DNA from: Nostoc sp. FACHB-280
Lineage (GTDB): Bacteria > Cyanobacteriota > Cyanobacteriia > Cyanobacteriales > Nostocaceae
Assembly (NCBI RefSeq): GCF_014697615.1
Contig: NZ_JACJSD010000004.1
Coordinates: forward strand, 1-64,000
Direction: 5' to 3'
DNA: 64,000 bases
In this document: positions 27,001 through 38,018 of the stretch, one piece after another
How positions within the stretch are numbered: the stretch's first letter is position 1
Layout of the letters: each line of letters opens with the position of its first letter
Notes under the pieces: model-generated
What the model was told of the DNA's origin: nothing
The model's input: the letters and a program-made list of their open reading frames with translations, nothing else
Database searches by the model: none
Made by a program: the position numbers and the translations under genes

Positions 27001-27636
27001 ATGTATGCCCTCGTCTCAATTGACAAAATTCAATTACCTGCTGGTTCTGTGGTGCGCCTACCTGCTACTTGGCAAGAGTATCAGCGCCTTTGTGAACAAC
27101 GGGGAGATGGCTCAATTCCCCGCATTAAATATCGTGATGGAGAAGTATTACTAATGTCACCTTTGCCTGTACATGGACGAGATGCTCATTTGATTGCCAA
27201 TATTGTTGTCACACTTTTAGATCATGATGGCAGGGAATATGATGCGTTTACCCCTGTGACAATGACGCTACCCGAAGAAAGCGGTATTGAGCCTGACTAT
27301 TGTTTTTACATTGATAATTGGCAAGCTGTTTCCGGTAAAAAACGAATTGACTGGCGACAAGATCCCCCGCCTGATTTGGTAATTGAAATTGATGTCACTA
27401 GTTATTCCGATGTGGAAGATTATCTGCCTTATCGTGTGCCAGAAATTTGGCTATTTAAAAAACAGCAGTTATTAATTTACCAATTACAGGGAAGTATTTA
27501 CCAACTGCAAACCCAGAGTCGCTATTTTCCAGGGTTGGATATGCACAGTGTGATTGCTCAGTGTGTACAAATTGCTTATCAACGTAACACTAGTGCGGCT
27601 ATTCGCCATCTTAAACAACAGTTAAATAACAGTTAA
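27001..27636 (+). CDS. Uma2 family (DUF820) putative endonuclease
   Basis: 211 residues from the ATG at 27001, chosen because CAAAGGATC precedes it and the family begins here; an earlier in-frame start exists at 26854 but codes for unrelated residues. PD-(D/E)XK-fold family, expanded in cyanobacteria. Seen: TWQEYQRLCE near the start, RIKYRDGEVLLMSPLP near 41, then the core GIEPDYCFYID and PPDLVIEIDVTS near 118 (D...E-I-D metal site) and RVPEIWLF with a conserved W. Function unknown in most cases; it might be a remnant or domesticated nuclease. Probably transcribed alone. Confidence 0.9.
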   Translation: MYALVSIDKIQLPAGSVVRLPATWQEYQRLCEQRGDGSIPRIKYRDGEVLLMSPLPVHGRDAHLIANIVVTLLDHDGREYDAFTPVTMTLPEESGIEPDYCFYIDNWQAVSGKKRIDWRQDPPPDLVIEIDVTSYSDVEDYLPYRVPEIWLFKKQQLLIYQLQGSIYQLQTQSRYFPGLDMHSVIAQCVQIAYQRNTSAAIRHLKQQLNNS

Positions 27637-27775
27637 AGTCAAGGATATTTGCCCTCATTGGCCAATGTCTTGCCATAACCCCGAAAAATTCCTATTGCTT
27701 AAATTGTCATTATGGCTGTTAACACAAATTAGAATGTATGTCGATAATAATATTTAGAGCAGGTGTATCCAGCGC

Positions 27776-28513
27776 GTGAAGTTATTCTTATACCACACTC
27801 CGGAATTAACTCCTAAAGATGAAATTCCAGACTGCGCGATCGCAGTTGATGTCTTGCGAGCCACTAGTACAATTGCCACAGTCTTAGCGGCTGGCGGTGA
27901 AGCAGTACAAGTCTTTAGTGATTTAGAAAAGCTCATTGAAGTTAGCGAACAATGGCCAGTAGAGAAACGCTTAAGAGCCGGAGAACGTGGCGGAGCTAAA
28001 GTCACTGGCTTTGAACTCGGTAACTCTCCCCTAGACTGCACACCAGAGCTAGTGCATGGTCGCCGCTTGTTTATCAGTACTACTAACGGTACTCGTGCTT
28101 TACAACGAATCCAAAACTCTCCATCTGTACTAGCAGCCGCTTTAATTAACCGCGCTGCTATAGTAGATTTTCTGTTAGAAAAACAGCCCGAAACAGTCTG
28201 GATTGTTGGTTCGGGTTGGGAAGGAAGTTTTGCTTTAGAAGATACAGTTTGTGCAGGCGCGATCGCTCATAGCATTCTCGAAAAAACTCAGGTGTCTCCA
28301 GATCAATTAGCCGGTAATGATGAATTGATTGGTGCGATCGCTCTTTATACTCAGTGGCAAGATAACTTGTTGGGATTATTTCATCATGCTAGTCACGGCA
28401 AACGATTATTACGCCTTGAATGTCATGAAGACCTGAAATATTGCTCCCAAACTGATATTTTGGATGTTTTACCAATGCAACAGGAAATAGGAGTTTTAAA
28501 AAGCAACAATTAA
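27776..28513 (+). CDS. comB: 2-phosphosulfolactate phosphatase family protein (ComB)
   Basis: 245 residues from a GTG start. ComB removes phosphate from 2-phosphosulfolactate in coenzyme M synthesis in methanogens; cyanobacterial homologues are common, but these organisms do not make coenzyme M, so the substrate is uncertain. Seen: [21 protein letters not shown] at ~21-41 (family signature D-V-x-R-A-T/S-T), [19 protein letters not shown] near 71, TTNGTRAL near 103 and [20 protein letters not shown] near 143. No comA or other sulfolactate gene is adjacent. Confidence 0.88.
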   Translation: MKLFLYHTPELTPKDEIPDCAIAVDVLRATSTIATVLAAGGEAVQVFSDLEKLIEVSEQWPVEKRLRAGERGGAKVTGFELGNSPLDCTPELVHGRRLFISTTNGTRALQRIQNSPSVLAAALINRAAIVDFLLEKQPETVWIVGSGWEGSFALEDTVCAGAIAHSILEKTQVSPDQLAGNDELIGAIALYTQWQDNLLGLFHHASHGKRLLRLECHEDLKYCSQTDILDVLPMQQEIGVLKSNN

Positions 28514-29279
28514 GCATTACTCAAACATCATCCAAAACATTCCCAAGTTCTTTCTGCTGGTTATCTTAGTATTATTTGGGATTTTTTTAGATGCAAATGT
28601 AACAAATTTATCTTCGCTTATCGATCTGGAAGCTTAATCTTTACGCAACGCTTGTTCTGTTTGTATTAATTAATGATTAAAAATATCCCTGGTATTTGTA
28701 CCAGGGATATTTTATCAAATTATTTAATATAATATTTATTTTCCATTGAAAAAACTTAACTAAGTTATTTAATGCCTAACTCCCTACCGAAACATAAATA
28801 GACGTATCAGATATTCTGAGGGATTAAAGACTCATCAGTAAATAATTTTGCTCTTTCAAACCTTAATTTTGCAATTATATCTTTATTTATGGCTGATTTT
28901 GCCATTTTAAATTTACAACACAGCCAGAAGAGGGTGTATTTTTTTGCTGAATTACTAAATAACTTGTGATGACATCATATTTGGCTGATAGTTGACTTGG
29001 ATGGTAATATTCTCAATAAGAAATTTATTACTTGGCCTCAATACCAGGAAAACAAAAAAGTTATGAGCAGGTTATACACTAAGACTCATAGCAATGCAAA
29101 TAAGCTTGTTTATCTTTTCTGAAGATAGCTAATGAAAGCGGACAAAAGCTTTTCTTAACTACTTTCAAACAGATAAAAAATCTCTGTCTAATTACGCCGA
29201 AACGCATAGTCAAGACAAGAGAATGTTCTAAATAAATGAAAATTTTCGTAGTTTTATCTAATACAACCAGACTGATAGC
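28514..29279. other. Long AT-rich gene-free stretch
   Basis: 766 bases with no convincing reading frame on either strand. The one clear element is the perfect hairpin at 28681-28712. The rest is very AT-rich with several T-runs. The promoter of the small gene at 29280 is probably within the last ~100 bases. Confidence 0.5.
28681..28712. terminator. Strong terminator hairpin
   Basis: AAATATCCCTGGTA (28681-28694), loop TTTG, TACCAGGGATATTT (28699-28712): a perfect 14-base stem ending in A/T runs, so functional on both strands. It is 168 bases past comB, long for its own terminator, so it may end a read-through transcript or a small RNA. Confidence 0.75.
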
Positions 29280-29432
29280 ATGAATAAAAAATGGGCGGTC
29301 AAGCGAATAACCATCAACCTGGCATTAAACGAAGCGAAGAACTTGGAAAAGTATTGTGACCAGACAGGAAGACCAGCAACAGATGTCATCAGAGAACTGA
29401 TTCGCGGATTAGCTACTACGCGGTCTGAGTAG
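29280..29432 (+). CDS. Small ribbon-helix-helix-like protein (RHH paralogue 1)
   Basis: 50 residues: MNKKWAVKRITINLALNEAK, then NLEKYCDQTGRPATDVIREL and IRGLATTRSE. The layout is a short beta strand (RITINL) followed by two helices separated by a GRPATDV turn, that of CopG/Arc-type DNA-binding proteins. It is clearly related to the minus-strand gene at 29513-29698: RITINL/QITVDL, LEKYC-QTG and VI-ELIRGL are shared. The two genes converge. As RHH proteins act as dimers, the pair could form homo- or heterodimers. No toxin partner lies immediately next to it. Confidence 0.7.
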   Translation: MNKKWAVKRITINLALNEAKNLEKYCDQTGRPATDVIRELIRGLATTRSE

Positions 29433-29512
29433 GATTCAAGCTTGGTCTGTGTTTAAAACCATTGTATTGATAATTTTTTCAACTCTAACTTTCTAGAGTT
29501 GTAATGAAACAC

Positions 29513-29698
29513 TTAGCTCACTGGTAAGCCTCGAATGAGTTCCTCAATCACATTCGAGATTGCTTGGCCTGTCTGCCCACAATATTTCTCTAGCGTTTGA
29601 GCTTCGTCTGGAGTCAAGTCCACAGTTATTTGCTTGACTACTTGTTTTTTACTGGGAGTTGGAAAACTAGAAAATCCAAGCGCAGCTGTTCTATCCAT
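29513..29698 (-). CDS. Small ribbon-helix-helix-like protein (RHH paralogue 2)
   Basis: 61 residues. A variable N-terminus (DRTAALGFSSFPTPSKKQVV) precedes the same fold as paralogue 1: QITVDLTPDEAQTLEKYCGQ, then TGQAISNVIEELIRGLPVS. Beta strand first, then two helices, as in CopG-type antitoxins and regulators. It faces paralogue 1 with 80 bases between the two stops. Its promoter region lies next to that of the candidate diiron gene at 30005, so it might regulate that gene; this is inference. Confidence 0.7.
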   Translation of the reverse strand: MDRTAALGFSSFPTPSKKQVVKQITVDLTPDEAQTLEKYCGQTGQAISNVIEELIRGLPVS

Positions 29699-30004
29699 TA
29701 TTTTTTAATGTGTATGAAGGCTAATTAAGATATTGCCAAGACTGAAACATCTTGACCAGTGAAAATCAAGATTTTGAGCTTAAAGTTAAGCTTTGACTTA
29801 TCTTAATTTTTAAGAAATTGACTTTAGAACTGAAGAAATCAGCCTTTTTGATAACCCACTTTGATCAGTGAGTTAAAACCACATATCCTCAAAAGTCTCA
29901 TCATTGGGGCGTTAAAGTCTTGTCATAGTCAAGCAATCCACATCTTTCGCAGTAGCATAAGTAGCCGTCAAGATACTGGTAGATAGGAGATTATACAACG
30001 AACC
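29699..30004. promoter_or_regulatory. Divergent promoter region
   Basis: 306 bases between the divergent RHH gene and the candidate diiron gene. AT-rich; short repeats of AAGATATTGCC / CTTGACTTATCTT kind. No reading frame. Promoters for both genes are expected here, and if the RHH protein autoregulates, its operator too. GATAGGAGATTATAC just before 30005 supplies a ribosome-binding site. Confidence 0.45.
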
Positions 30005-30841
30005 ATGCCTAATAAATTTCTAAGTGATTCGGAATTGGCATTTATTGAGCCTGATAAAGTAGAGATTAAGACAGACGACATTAATTTGGTAGAGCAACAG
30101 CCATCGATGGGTAGTAGTGATTCCTTCACTCCAGAAATAATTGATGCAGATACCTTAAATCAAACCCAAAAGCTTTTAGATCGTGCAATAGTATCTGCTT
30201 GGCACGCCGTCAAGTCAGAGCGACGACCACCTGCTTTAACTCCTACACGTTGGGTATGGCGACTTGCGGGCTTTTACCATTTGTGTCATTCAACACCAGA
30301 AATCATGGAAAAAGCGCGATCGCGTTTTGCAACAACCAATCGCCAGAGTTTGGCACAGTGGGCAGAACAAAAAGCCAGAGAAGAAGCAGGTCACGACATA
30401 CTTGCACTGCGAGATATTCGCTCAATGGGGTATCAAGCTGAAGCTGTTGTAAAAGCCTTTTATCCGCCTGCGGCTAAAGCATTGATGGATTACTTTGCTC
30501 AAAGCGCCGAGGATTCAGATCCAATTGATTGTGTAGGCTATTCCTATACAGCCGAACGCCTGGGTACATGTATAGGAGAAGCTTACATCCAGAAAGTAGA
30601 AGCATTACTACCACCAGGTATCAAAGCCACACGTTGTTTACGTGTACATAGTGCCATTAGCACCACAGAGGTACAGCACGTTAAGGAAACGGTGGCGATG
30701 ATTGCAGGGCTAACTCATCAAGAACGCGATCTTGTGGCACAAGCTTGTTATCAAGCTGCATTATTGCGTTTTAGCCCACCGCCAGAAGCTTACATAACAG
30801 ATGAGGAGATTGAAAATGTCTTAAAGCCACTAAAACTGTAA
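30005..30841 (+). CDS. Candidate diiron protein, heme-oxygenase-like/ferritin-like
   Basis: 278 residues, helical and soluble. The first ~50 residues are acidic and disordered. The rest carries the residues expected of a diiron helical-bundle enzyme: E127-x2-H130 (REEAGHDILAL), E184 (YTAERLG) and E222-x2-H225 (TEVQHVKE). Two ExxH motifs plus an intermediate Glu are typical of ferritin-like and of heme-oxygenase-like diiron oxidases, and helix-rich TRWVWRLAGFYHLCH at 81-95 fits too. I cannot tell which superfamily it is. Strong AGGAG upstream. A 73-residue acidic peptide follows 114 bases downstream on the same strand, which makes a peptide-modifying role worth testing. Confidence 0.65.
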   Translation: MPNKFLSDSELAFIEPDKVEIKTDDINLVEQQPSMGSSDSFTPEIIDADTLNQTQKLLDRAIVSAWHAVKSERRPPALTPTRWVWRLAGFYHLCHSTPEIMEKARSRFATTNRQSLAQWAEQKAREEAGHDILALRDIRSMGYQAEAVVKAFYPPAAKALMDYFAQSAEDSDPIDCVGYSYTAERLGTCIGEAYIQKVEALLPPGIKATRCLRVHSAISTTEVQHVKETVAMIAGLTHQERDLVAQACYQAALLRFSPPPEAYITDEEIENVLKPLKL

Positions 30842-30955
30842 ATAAGCACAGGTCAATCTGAGTAATCAACTGCTAACTTCTTAAAAAGCAAAACTGAAAT
30901 TTCGTCAGCAATTTTTAACAACATAGAATTCGGTGCAATTACCAAGGAGAAGACC

Positions 30956-31177
30956 ATGAAAACGGCAACATCCCCAATCAAAACTCTCAAACAACCATCT
31001 TCTACCCAAGATGATTCACTACTCCAGCACCAAACTTTAAATATTAAAAATTCTAATATTAATATCAACGAAAATAATTTAGGAATATTAGATGACACAG
31101 ACATGGAATTAGAAAAAATCATGTTTGAAGAATTCGCACATGGTTTGCCCAGCGATATTCCTATGGCTGATTGGTAG
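30956..31177 (+). CDS. Small acidic peptide, possible substrate of the diiron protein
   Basis: 73 residues with an excellent ribosome-binding site (CCAAGGAGAAGACC before ATG). N-terminal third is Lys/Thr/Ser-rich, the middle Asn/Ile-rich (NIKNSNININENNLGI), and the C-terminal part acidic and helical (DTDMELEKIMFEEFAHGL) ending PSDIPMADW. No Cys, no signal peptide, no membrane segment. It resembles a leader-core peptide in size and composition, but no family is recognised. It follows the candidate diiron gene and precedes, convergently, the STAND gene. It could equally be a small regulator. Confidence 0.6.
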   Translation: MKTATSPIKTLKQPSSTQDDSLLQHQTLNIKNSNININENNLGILDDTDMELEKIMFEEFAHGLPSDIPMADW

Positions 31178-31290
31178 TGTGTGGAATTGTGAGTTGAGGT
31201 TGTCAATAGTTAATAATTCACAAAATGCTGATTTTTGACAACCATAGCCTTGATTAAATATTTTAGTTACGTGAGTTTTAGTTGTTTGAG

Positions 31291-34200
31291 CTACACAACT
31301 GCCCCTAATCTTTTTAGAGTAGCAATCGTCGCAGCCGTTAAACCTGTAATTCCTCTAATATTCATTCCCTCATAAAATTTTTTAGCTTTCAAAGTTTTTA
31401 CACAATCGCTTGTATTGATGTCCCACAGGCGAATTGTTTCATCAGCACCACTACTGGCAAGAATTCTATTATTTGGACTAAAAGCGAGAGACCAAATCCA
31501 AGCTGAATGTCCATGTAATGTTGTTTGACATTCACCCGTGTCAACATCCCATAATTTAATTGTGTAATTGGGACTGCTACTAGCTAAAATCTTGCCATCT
31601 CGACTAAAAATAACTGCCTTCACTAGACCATTTTCACAAACCATGAAGGTGTGCAAACAAGTACCTGTACGAACCTTCCACAGTCGGACTGTTCCATCAT
31701 AACCAGCACTGGCCAGCAGTTCGCCATTCGGACTGAAGGCGATCGACCAAACCCAATTTGTATGACCTTCTAATGTTTGTTTGCACTCACCTGTGTTAAC
31801 ATCCCATAACTTAACTGTCTGATCCCAAGCACCACTAGCTAGTAGATTACCTTGAGGACTGAAGGCAACTGATTGAACAGCAGCACGATGCCCCACGAAA
31901 GTTTGTAAAGCCTGTCCAGTATTTACATCCCACAACCTCACGGTTTGGTCATTACTGCCACTGGCTAACATTTGACCATCTGGACTAAAAGCTATTGACC
32001 AAACTACAGCAGGGTGTCCCAAAAGAGTTTGCAGAACTTGACAGGTATTAACATCCCACAACTTAACTGTGTGATCATCGCTGCCACTAGCCAAAGTCTG
32101 ACCACTGGGACAAAAAGCCACTGAGCGAACGACAGCATGATGTCCCTGAAGAGTTTGCAACGCTTGACCAGTATTGACATCCCACAACCTCACCATTTGG
32201 TCATCACTGCCACTAGCCAACATTTGACCGTCCGGACTGTAAGCAACTGACAGAACTTGACTGGTGTATCCACTGAGAGTTTTCAGACATTGAGCAGTGC
32301 TAACGTCCCATAGCTTCATCATTTGGTCATCACTACCACTAGCCAAAAGGTCGCCTTGGGGACTAAAGACCACAGAAAATACTAAAGTTGAATGTCCTTG
32401 GAGAATTTTCAGGCATTGACCAGTATGAAAATCCCATAATCTGACTGTGTGATCAAGGCTACCACTAGCGATAAGATTGCCTTGGGGATGAATGGCTACT
32501 GACCAGACGGCAGCATGATGCCCTTGTAAGGTTTTAATACATTCACCAGTATTAATGTCCCATAACTTCACTGTCTGGTCATCACTGCTACTGGCAATTG
32601 TCTGTCCATTAGGACTGAGAGTCAGAGAACGTATACCATCACGATGTCCCCGCAAAATCTTGATACATTCACCAGTGTTGACATCCCACAACCGAATTGT
32701 GTCGTCATCACTACCACTCACAAGTTTCTGTCCATCCAGAGTAAAAATTACACAAATGATCCAACTTGTATGTCCATGAAATGTTTGCCGACATTCACCA
32801 GTACTCACATTCCACAGTTTGATAGTGCGATCATTACTACCAGTTACTAGTGTTTTCCCATCTGGGCTAAAAGTAACTGCCCAAACTTCGTGTTCATGTT
32901 CTTGTAAAGTTTTCAAGCATTGACCAGTATTAGCATTCCACAACTTTACTGTGTGATCACTACTACTGCTGGCTAAGATGCTGCCATCAGGACTAAAAGC
33001 TAGTGATGGTACCCAGTTAGTGTGACCTTGAAAGGTGAGAACTTGATTGCAATCTGTAACTTGGTATAGGCGGATTTCACCATTGGTATCACCCATTGCT
33101 AAAAGTTTGCCATTGGGGCTAAAAGCGATGGATAAAACGCCACCAAAGGTTTCAGCAAAAACAGACTTCTTTAAATCAGCGTTTTGAAAATTGACATTAT
33201 GTAGTTTTACATTCCGCAAGTCTGCTTGCCAGAGCGTTAATTGAGAGAAATCAAAACCAGTTAAATCTGTCTGTAATTTACACAGCAAATTGAGAATGTT
33301 TCCACCTGTATAACCTGGTTCCTGTGGTGATTCTTCTCGGAGTCTGGCTAAAATTTGAGTTAATTGGTTTTCAATACTTTTTTTGCTTCTTAATGCCGTC
33401 AGTAAAGCATCAATGACTGGTTTGAGAACCAGGCGAATTTGAGTTTCTCGGATGTAGTCTTTTGCACTGGCTTTGATTAAAGCATGGCATCTCAAAAGTT
33501 GAATATGATCAGTGACAATTTCTTCGCAAACTTGTTCTATTAACACCTGAGTCACATATTCCATAACCACAGGTTGTAAGGTAAAAGTGGCTGTGCTTTT
33601 TTCTACTAGCGATCGCCTCACCAAGGATTCTACAGCCTCTAGCAATTTTTGTGGTGGCACTGGTGAGACAATATCTTCTCGCAAGTCTGAGAGTGTCACT
33701 GGTTCACGATTAATTGCTAACCAGTACATAATCTCTTTTTCTAAATCTGACAACCGATCAAATTGCTGGTCTAAAATATCTCGAATATCGCCAAAAACCA
33801 CTGTATTTTGTTGTAAAAACTCGCTGATATTACCAGCAAACACATCTTCAATGGTTGTAGCGACTATTTTCAAAGCCAAGGGATTACCACCATAGGATTC
33901 AATCATGGCTTTCCATTCTTCTTCGGCGGCCGATAACCCTTTGACTTTTAAAATTTCCTGTCCTTCAACTACCTTCAAACCACTAAGTTGTAAGGAACGG
34001 ACTGGTAAGGCTTCACCTTCTAATAATGCGATTTCTTGGGGTTTTTCCCGACTGGTTAAGATTAAACAACTTTGGTGAGTAGCTTCTCCTAAACGTTTAA
34101 ACAACTCACCATAACCTTCATATCCTTCTCGATATTTGCCGGCTCGGCTCCCATAACGTAATATTGATTCGGCATTGTCCAGAATTACTAGACAGCGATG

Positions 34201-34809
34201 ATTTCGCAGATAATCAATTAATCTGGAAATGCGATCGCTTAAACTTTCTGGTAAATTCGCTTCTGTTTCTTGCTCATCCGATAAAAATTGCAGTAATTGA
34301 TTGATGATAGCTTTTACAGGTGGAGCTTCACGGAGCGATCGCCAAATTACATATTCAAAATCTTCCTGAATCTGTTGCGCTAATTTTACAGCCAGCGCCG
34401 TTTTACCAATACCACCCATACCTAACAAGGCGATAAATTGGCAATGTTCATCTAAAATCCATTGTTCTAAGGCCGCCAGTTCTTCTTTCCGCCCATAAAA
34501 AACTGGTAAAAAACTCGCATCTCCCCAATCTAACCGAGTATTGGAGCTTAAATAATCACTTTCATTGATTTTGATATTAAAAACTAAAAATAGCTTTTCC
34601 AGAGTTTTTTTATCAACTCCACCTTCTCGATTTAGTACTTTGGATATCGTACTAGGATGCAAACCTGAAAGTGCGCTGATATCTTCTAATGTATAGCTAT
34701 TGCCAAAATTTTCTTGTGCTTCTGACTTACGTTTTGCCTCCTGAAGTTTTTGTAAACCTCTAGTAGTAAGTGCAACACCACGCTTACGTCTCCAATTCTG
34801 TAAAACCAT
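31291..34809 (-). CDS. STAND NTPase with N-terminal HTH and 14 WD40 repeats
   Basis: 1172 residues. Order: a helix-turn-helix-like N-terminus ([20 protein letters not shown] at 40-59) resembling LacI/Cro-type recognition; NB-ARC/NACHT-like NTPase with P-loop GMGGIGKTA (130-138), [13 protein letters not shown] Walker B and [11 protein letters not shown]; a short pentapeptide-like link ([20 protein letters not shown]); then 14 WD40 repeats from ~562 to ~1150, enough for two seven-bladed propellers. The repeats are near identical ([19 protein letters not shown]). A short tail ends [24 protein letters not shown] proteins sense a ligand with the repeats and oligomerise; in bacteria many serve in defence or signalling. 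No effector such as a nuclease or TIR domain is fused; the HTH suggests a transcriptional output. Confidence 0.92.
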   Translation of the reverse strand: MVLQNWRRKRGVALTTRGLQKLQEAKRKSEAQENFGNSYTLEDISALSGLHPSTISKVLNREGGVDKKTLEKLFLVFNIKINESDYLSSNTRLDWGDASFLPVFYGRKEELAALEQWILDEHCQFIALLGMGGIGKTALAVKLAQQIQEDFEYVIWRSLREAPPVKAIINQLLQFLSDEQETEANLPESLSDRISRLIDYLRNHRCLVILDNAESILRYGSRAGKYREGYEGYGELFKRLGEATHQSCLILTSREKPQEIALLEGEALPVRSLQLSGLKVVEGQEILKVKGLSAAEEEWKAMIESYGGNPLALKIVATTIEDVFAGNISEFLQQNTVVFGDIRDILDQQFDRLSDLEKEIMYWLAINREPVTLSDLREDIVSPVPPQKLLEAVESLVRRSLVEKSTATFTLQPVVMEYVTQVLIEQVCEEIVTDHIQLLRCHALIKASAKDYIRETQIRLVLKPVIDALLTALRSKKSIENQLTQILARLREESPQEPGYTGGNILNLLCKLQTDLTGFDFSQLTLWQADLRNVKLHNVNFQNADLKKSVFAETFGGVLSIAFSPNGKLLAMGDTNGEIRLYQVTDCNQVLTFQGHTNWVPSLAFSPDGSILASSSSDHTVKLWNANTGQCLKTLQEHEHEVWAVTFSPDGKTLVTGSNDRTIKLWNVSTGECRQTFHGHTSWIICVIFTLDGQKLVSGSDDDTIRLWDVNTGECIKILRGHRDGIRSLTLSPNGQTIASSSDDQTVKLWDINTGECIKTLQGHHAAVWSVAIHPQGNLIASGSLDHTVRLWDFHTGQCLKILQGHSTLVFSVVFSPQGDLLASGSDDQMMKLWDVSTAQCLKTLSGYTSQVLSVAYSPDGQMLASGSDDQMVRLWDVNTGQALQTLQGHHAVVRSVAFCPSGQTLASGSDDHTVKLWDVNTCQVLQTLLGHPAVVWSIAFSPDGQMLASGSNDQTVRLWDVNTGQALQTFVGHRAAVQSVAFSPQGNLLASGAWDQTVKLWDVNTGECKQTLEGHTNWVWSIAFSPNGELLASAGYDGTVRLWKVRTGTCLHTFMVCENGLVKAVIFSRDGKILASSSPNYTIKLWDVDTGECQTTLHGHSAWIWSLAFSPNNRILASSGADETIRLWDINTSDCVKTLKAKKFYEGMNIRGITGLTAATIATLKRLGAVV

Positions 34810-35346
34810 GTATTAAAACTGTATTAACTATCACGTATCCTTGATATTTTTAGCTTTTTAAAAAAGAATGGTACTAAAAAGTCAGCACTCAGGAGTCACA
34901 ATTTAAACGTAATTCAGAATGATTCATCGATTGGCCTAGAATAATTTTACTTAATCTGGCAACATTCTGACTGACTCCTGGATTCTGAATCCTGAATTCT
35001 TACGAATGTTATAATTTCAATTTATACACAAAATCTTGGCTTGAGAATCTCAGAATATGCCAGTTTTATGATATTGAATAAAACGCCCTGAGCTAAAAAT
35101 AGTGGCAAATTATTCTGAATGTATCAAAACACAATTCAAAAGCTATGGTTTATGCGGAATGATGTTATACACACAACTAGGTAAATTAAACGTAATTTCG
35201 GCTGTATCTTAGCATATACTATGGCAATACTCACTACGAGAATCTGGAGTATTACTTTTAATTCTGACTCAGTTAGTATCAATAGCAAAAATCCCCTGGT
35301 TGATTCCCAAGGGATTTTTGAGTGTCAAATTATTAGATGAGGAATA
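34810..35346. other. Intergenic region between STAND gene and clpC
   Basis: 537 bases without a gene. It contains AGTCAGCACTCAGGAGTCA and GACTCCTGGATTCTGAATCC short repeats (~34878-34998), an AT-rich middle, and the clpC terminator hairpin at 35287-35319 given separately. The STAND promoter lies in the left part. Confidence 0.5.
35287..35319 (-). terminator. Intrinsic terminator of clpC
   Basis: On the minus strand the stem AAAATCCCTTGGG pairs with CCAGGGGATTTT around a short loop and is followed by TTTTTGC. It is 28 bases past the clpC stop, which fits a rho-independent terminator. Confidence 0.8.
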
Positions 35347-37788
35347 TTAGCGAGCGTTTGCCAAAAGTAACTCCCGTGTATCTGATTTACGGACTTTCAC
35401 TTGGCCGTCATCATCAACATCGACAATCGCTGTGTCGCCATTACTGATTTCGCCAGCTAGTAGTGCTTCAGCCAAAGAATCTTCTAACAGGCGCATAATT
35501 GCCCTGCGTAAAGGTCTAGCACCATAGCTGGGGTTATAACCTTCATTAACAACCAATTCTTTAAATGCTTCTGTCACTTGCAAAGTGATACCTTTTTCTG
35601 TCAAGCGATTAGCAACTTCGCGCAGCATAATCTCAGCAATTTGCTTGACTTCATCTTTACCCAGTTGAGTGAAGACAATAATTTCATCAACTCGGTTGAG
35701 GAATTCTGGACGGAAGTAAGTTTTGAGTTCCTCATTGACTAAGTTACGAATGCGGTGATAGCTGGCTTCGGCTTGATTATCAAATTCAAAACCTAAACCA
35801 CCGCCACCTTTTTCAATCACCTTAGAACCGATGTTAGAAGTCAGAATGATCAAAGTGTTCTTGAAGTCAACTTTCCGACCTTTGGCATCAGTTAGATGAC
35901 CGTCATCTAAGATTTGCAGCAGCATGTTGAAGACATCGGGGTGCGCTTTTTCGATTTCGTCAAACAGCAGCACTGTGTAAGGTTTGCGCCGCACAGCTTC
36001 GGTCAGTTGTCCACCTTCATCGTAGCCGACGTAACCTGGAGGCGAACCAATTAGCTTAGATACGGTATGGCTTTCCATAAATTCGGACATATCTAAGCGA
36101 ATCATTGCTTCTTCTGCACCGAAGAAGTACGATGCTAAGGCTTTGGCTAATTCTGTTTTACCAACGCCTGTGGGGCCGGAGAAGATAAAGCTGGCAATGG
36201 GACGGTTGGGATTTTTTAACCCGACTCTAGCCCGACGGATAGCGCGAGATACAGAGGTAACTGCTTGTTCTTGACCGATTAAGCGTTGATGCAGGGTGTC
36301 TTCCAGGTGTAACAGCAATTCTGACTCAGATTCGGTGAGTTTGTTAACTGGGACACCAGTCCAAGAGGCGACGATTTGAGCAATGTCTTCTTCGTCAACA
36401 ATGGGCTGAGGAATATTTTGTTCTTGGTGAATTTGCGCTTCCAGTTCTAATTCTTGGTCGCGCAGTTCGCCGGCTTTGTCAAAGTCTTGAACTCTGACGG
36501 CTTCATGTTTTGCTTTGGTGACACTGGTTAGTTGACGCTTGAGTTCTTTGTTGGCGGAAATTTGGGAGTTCCGTAACCGGACACGGGAACCAGCTTCGTC
36601 AATTAAGTCTATGGCTTTATCGGGCAAGAAGCGATCGCTAATATAACGATCTGACAACTGCGCTGCTGCTAACACAGCCGCATCGGAAATTTCGACTTTG
36701 TGATGTTGTTCGTAAGCACCGCGCAAACCGTAAAGAATTTGGATGGTTTCTTCCACAGAAGGTTCACCGACCAAAATCGGTTGGAAACGGCGTTCTAAAG
36801 CGGCATCGCGTTCGATGTGCTTGCGATATTCATCCAGGGTGGTTGCGCCGATACATTGGAGTTCACCGCGTGCTAAAGCTGGTTTGAGAATGTTGGCTGC
36901 ATCTAAGCCGCCTTCTGTGCCACCAGCACCCACAAGGGTATGAATTTCATCAATTACTAGGACGATGTTACCGACAGAGCGGATTTCGTCCATGATTTTC
37001 TTCAGGCGTTCTTCAAAATCACCACGGAAGCGAGTTCCTGCGACCAATAAGCCCATATCAAGGCTAATGACTTGTTTATTCAACAACAAATCAGGAACAT
37101 CTTGGTTAACAATACGTTGTGCTAAACCTTCTGCGATCGCAGTTTTGCCAACTCCTGGTTCACCAATCAACACAGGATTATTTTTCGTGCGGCGACCGAG
37201 AATTTGAATGGCACGCTCAATTTCTTTTTCCCGACCAACTACAGGGTCTAGCTTGCCTTCTTGGGCGAGTTTGCTGAGATTTCTGCCGAACTCTTCTAAG
37301 GTGAGTGCTTGTTGGTTGCGGCGGGGACTACTACCACCTACAGCCACATTGGGGTCTTCACCCAAACGACGTAAGACAGTAGTGCGGATGAGTCTGAGTT
37401 CAACCCCCAGATTTTGCAATACTTTCGCCGCCACACCTTCACCAGCTTCTGTTAAACCCAAAAGTAAGTGTTCAGTGTTGATGTAGTTATGTCCTAGACT
37501 ATGAGCTTCTTTAAACGATTGCTCGAAGAGGTTTTTGACTTTTGGTGTAAAAGGAATTTCTGGCGGTACAAAGCCAGAACCTCTACCAATAATTTTTTCA
37601 ACTTCCCGTCGTGCTTCTTTGAGGGTAACGCCCAACTCACTCAGCACTTTGGCAGCAACTCCCGTTCCTTCTCCGATTAAACCCAGGAGAATTTGTTCAG
37701 TTCCTACGAAGTTGTGTCCCAGACGACGTGCTTCCTCCTGAGCTAACATAATGACTTTAATGGCTTCGGAAGTGAAGTGTTCAAACAT
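35347..37788 (-). CDS. clpC: ClpC, HSP100 ATP-dependent unfoldase of the Clp protease
   Basis: 813 residues from [20 protein letters not shown] at 37788, the start conserved in plant and cyanobacterial ClpC; an in-frame ATG 17 codons earlier is unlikely. Two Clp-N repeats ([36 protein letters not shown]), first AAA+ module with [16 protein letters not shown]-like coiled-coil middle ([19 protein letters not shown]), second AAA+ with [15 protein letters not shown], and the ClpP-binding loop [17 protein letters not shown] region. It unfolds proteins for ClpP/ClpR in the cytoplasm and is essential in cyanobacteria. Monocistronic, with a terminator right after it. Very secure. Confidence 0.97.
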   Translation of the reverse strand: MFEHFTSEAIKVIMLAQEEARRLGHNFVGTEQILLGLIGEGTGVAAKVLSELGVTLKEARREVEKIIGRGSGFVPPEIPFTPKVKNLFEQSFKEAHSLGHNYINTEHLLLGLTEAGEGVAAKVLQNLGVELRLIRTTVLRRLGEDPNVAVGGSSPRRNQQALTLEEFGRNLSKLAQEGKLDPVVGREKEIERAIQILGRRTKNNPVLIGEPGVGKTAIAEGLAQRIVNQDVPDLLLNKQVISLDMGLLVAGTRFRGDFEERLKKIMDEIRSVGNIVLVIDEIHTLVGAGGTEGGLDAANILKPALARGELQCIGATTLDEYRKHIERDAALERRFQPILVGEPSVEETIQILYGLRGAYEQHHKVEISDAAVLAAAQLSDRYISDRFLPDKAIDLIDEAGSRVRLRNSQISANKELKRQLTSVTKAKHEAVRVQDFDKAGELRDQELELEAQIHQEQNIPQPIVDEEDIAQIVASWTGVPVNKLTESESELLLHLEDTLHQRLIGQEQAVTSVSRAIRRARVGLKNPNRPIASFIFSGPTGVGKTELAKALASYFFGAEEAMIRLDMSEFMESHTVSKLIGSPPGYVGYDEGGQLTEAVRRKPYTVLLFDEIEKAHPDVFNMLLQILDDGHLTDAKGRKVDFKNTLIILTSNIGSKVIEKGGGGLGFEFDNQAEASYHRIRNLVNEELKTYFRPEFLNRVDEIIVFTQLGKDEVKQIAEIMLREVANRLTEKGITLQVTEAFKELVVNEGYNPSYGARPLRRAIMRLLEDSLAEALLAGEISNGDTAIVDVDDDGQVKVRKSDTRELLLANAR

Positions 37789-38018
37789 AGCGGGTTCTTG
37801 CTCCCTTGCTGCTTGGACTGGGGGTGATTTGAGGTTCACCCTCGTTAAAACTTTTAGTATTTTCTTAAAGACAATGTATCTTTATTTATGATTGACTGGC
37901 AGTGGTGAGAGCCGTAAGCGTAAAGGTGTGTTTGCCCTCATCTTTTATTATCTGGCGTTGGGTGGAATCTCAACTCTAGACTCAGAATGAATTAAGAATC
38001 TGACTAAAGGTATAAACT

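Noticed and set aside
31291-33130. CRISPR-like regular repeats
   Set aside because: The ~126-base period is that of WD40 codons within an open reading frame; no short palindromic repeats or unique spacers. The arrays at 52078 and 57935 are likewise coding repeats, and no cas genes exist here.
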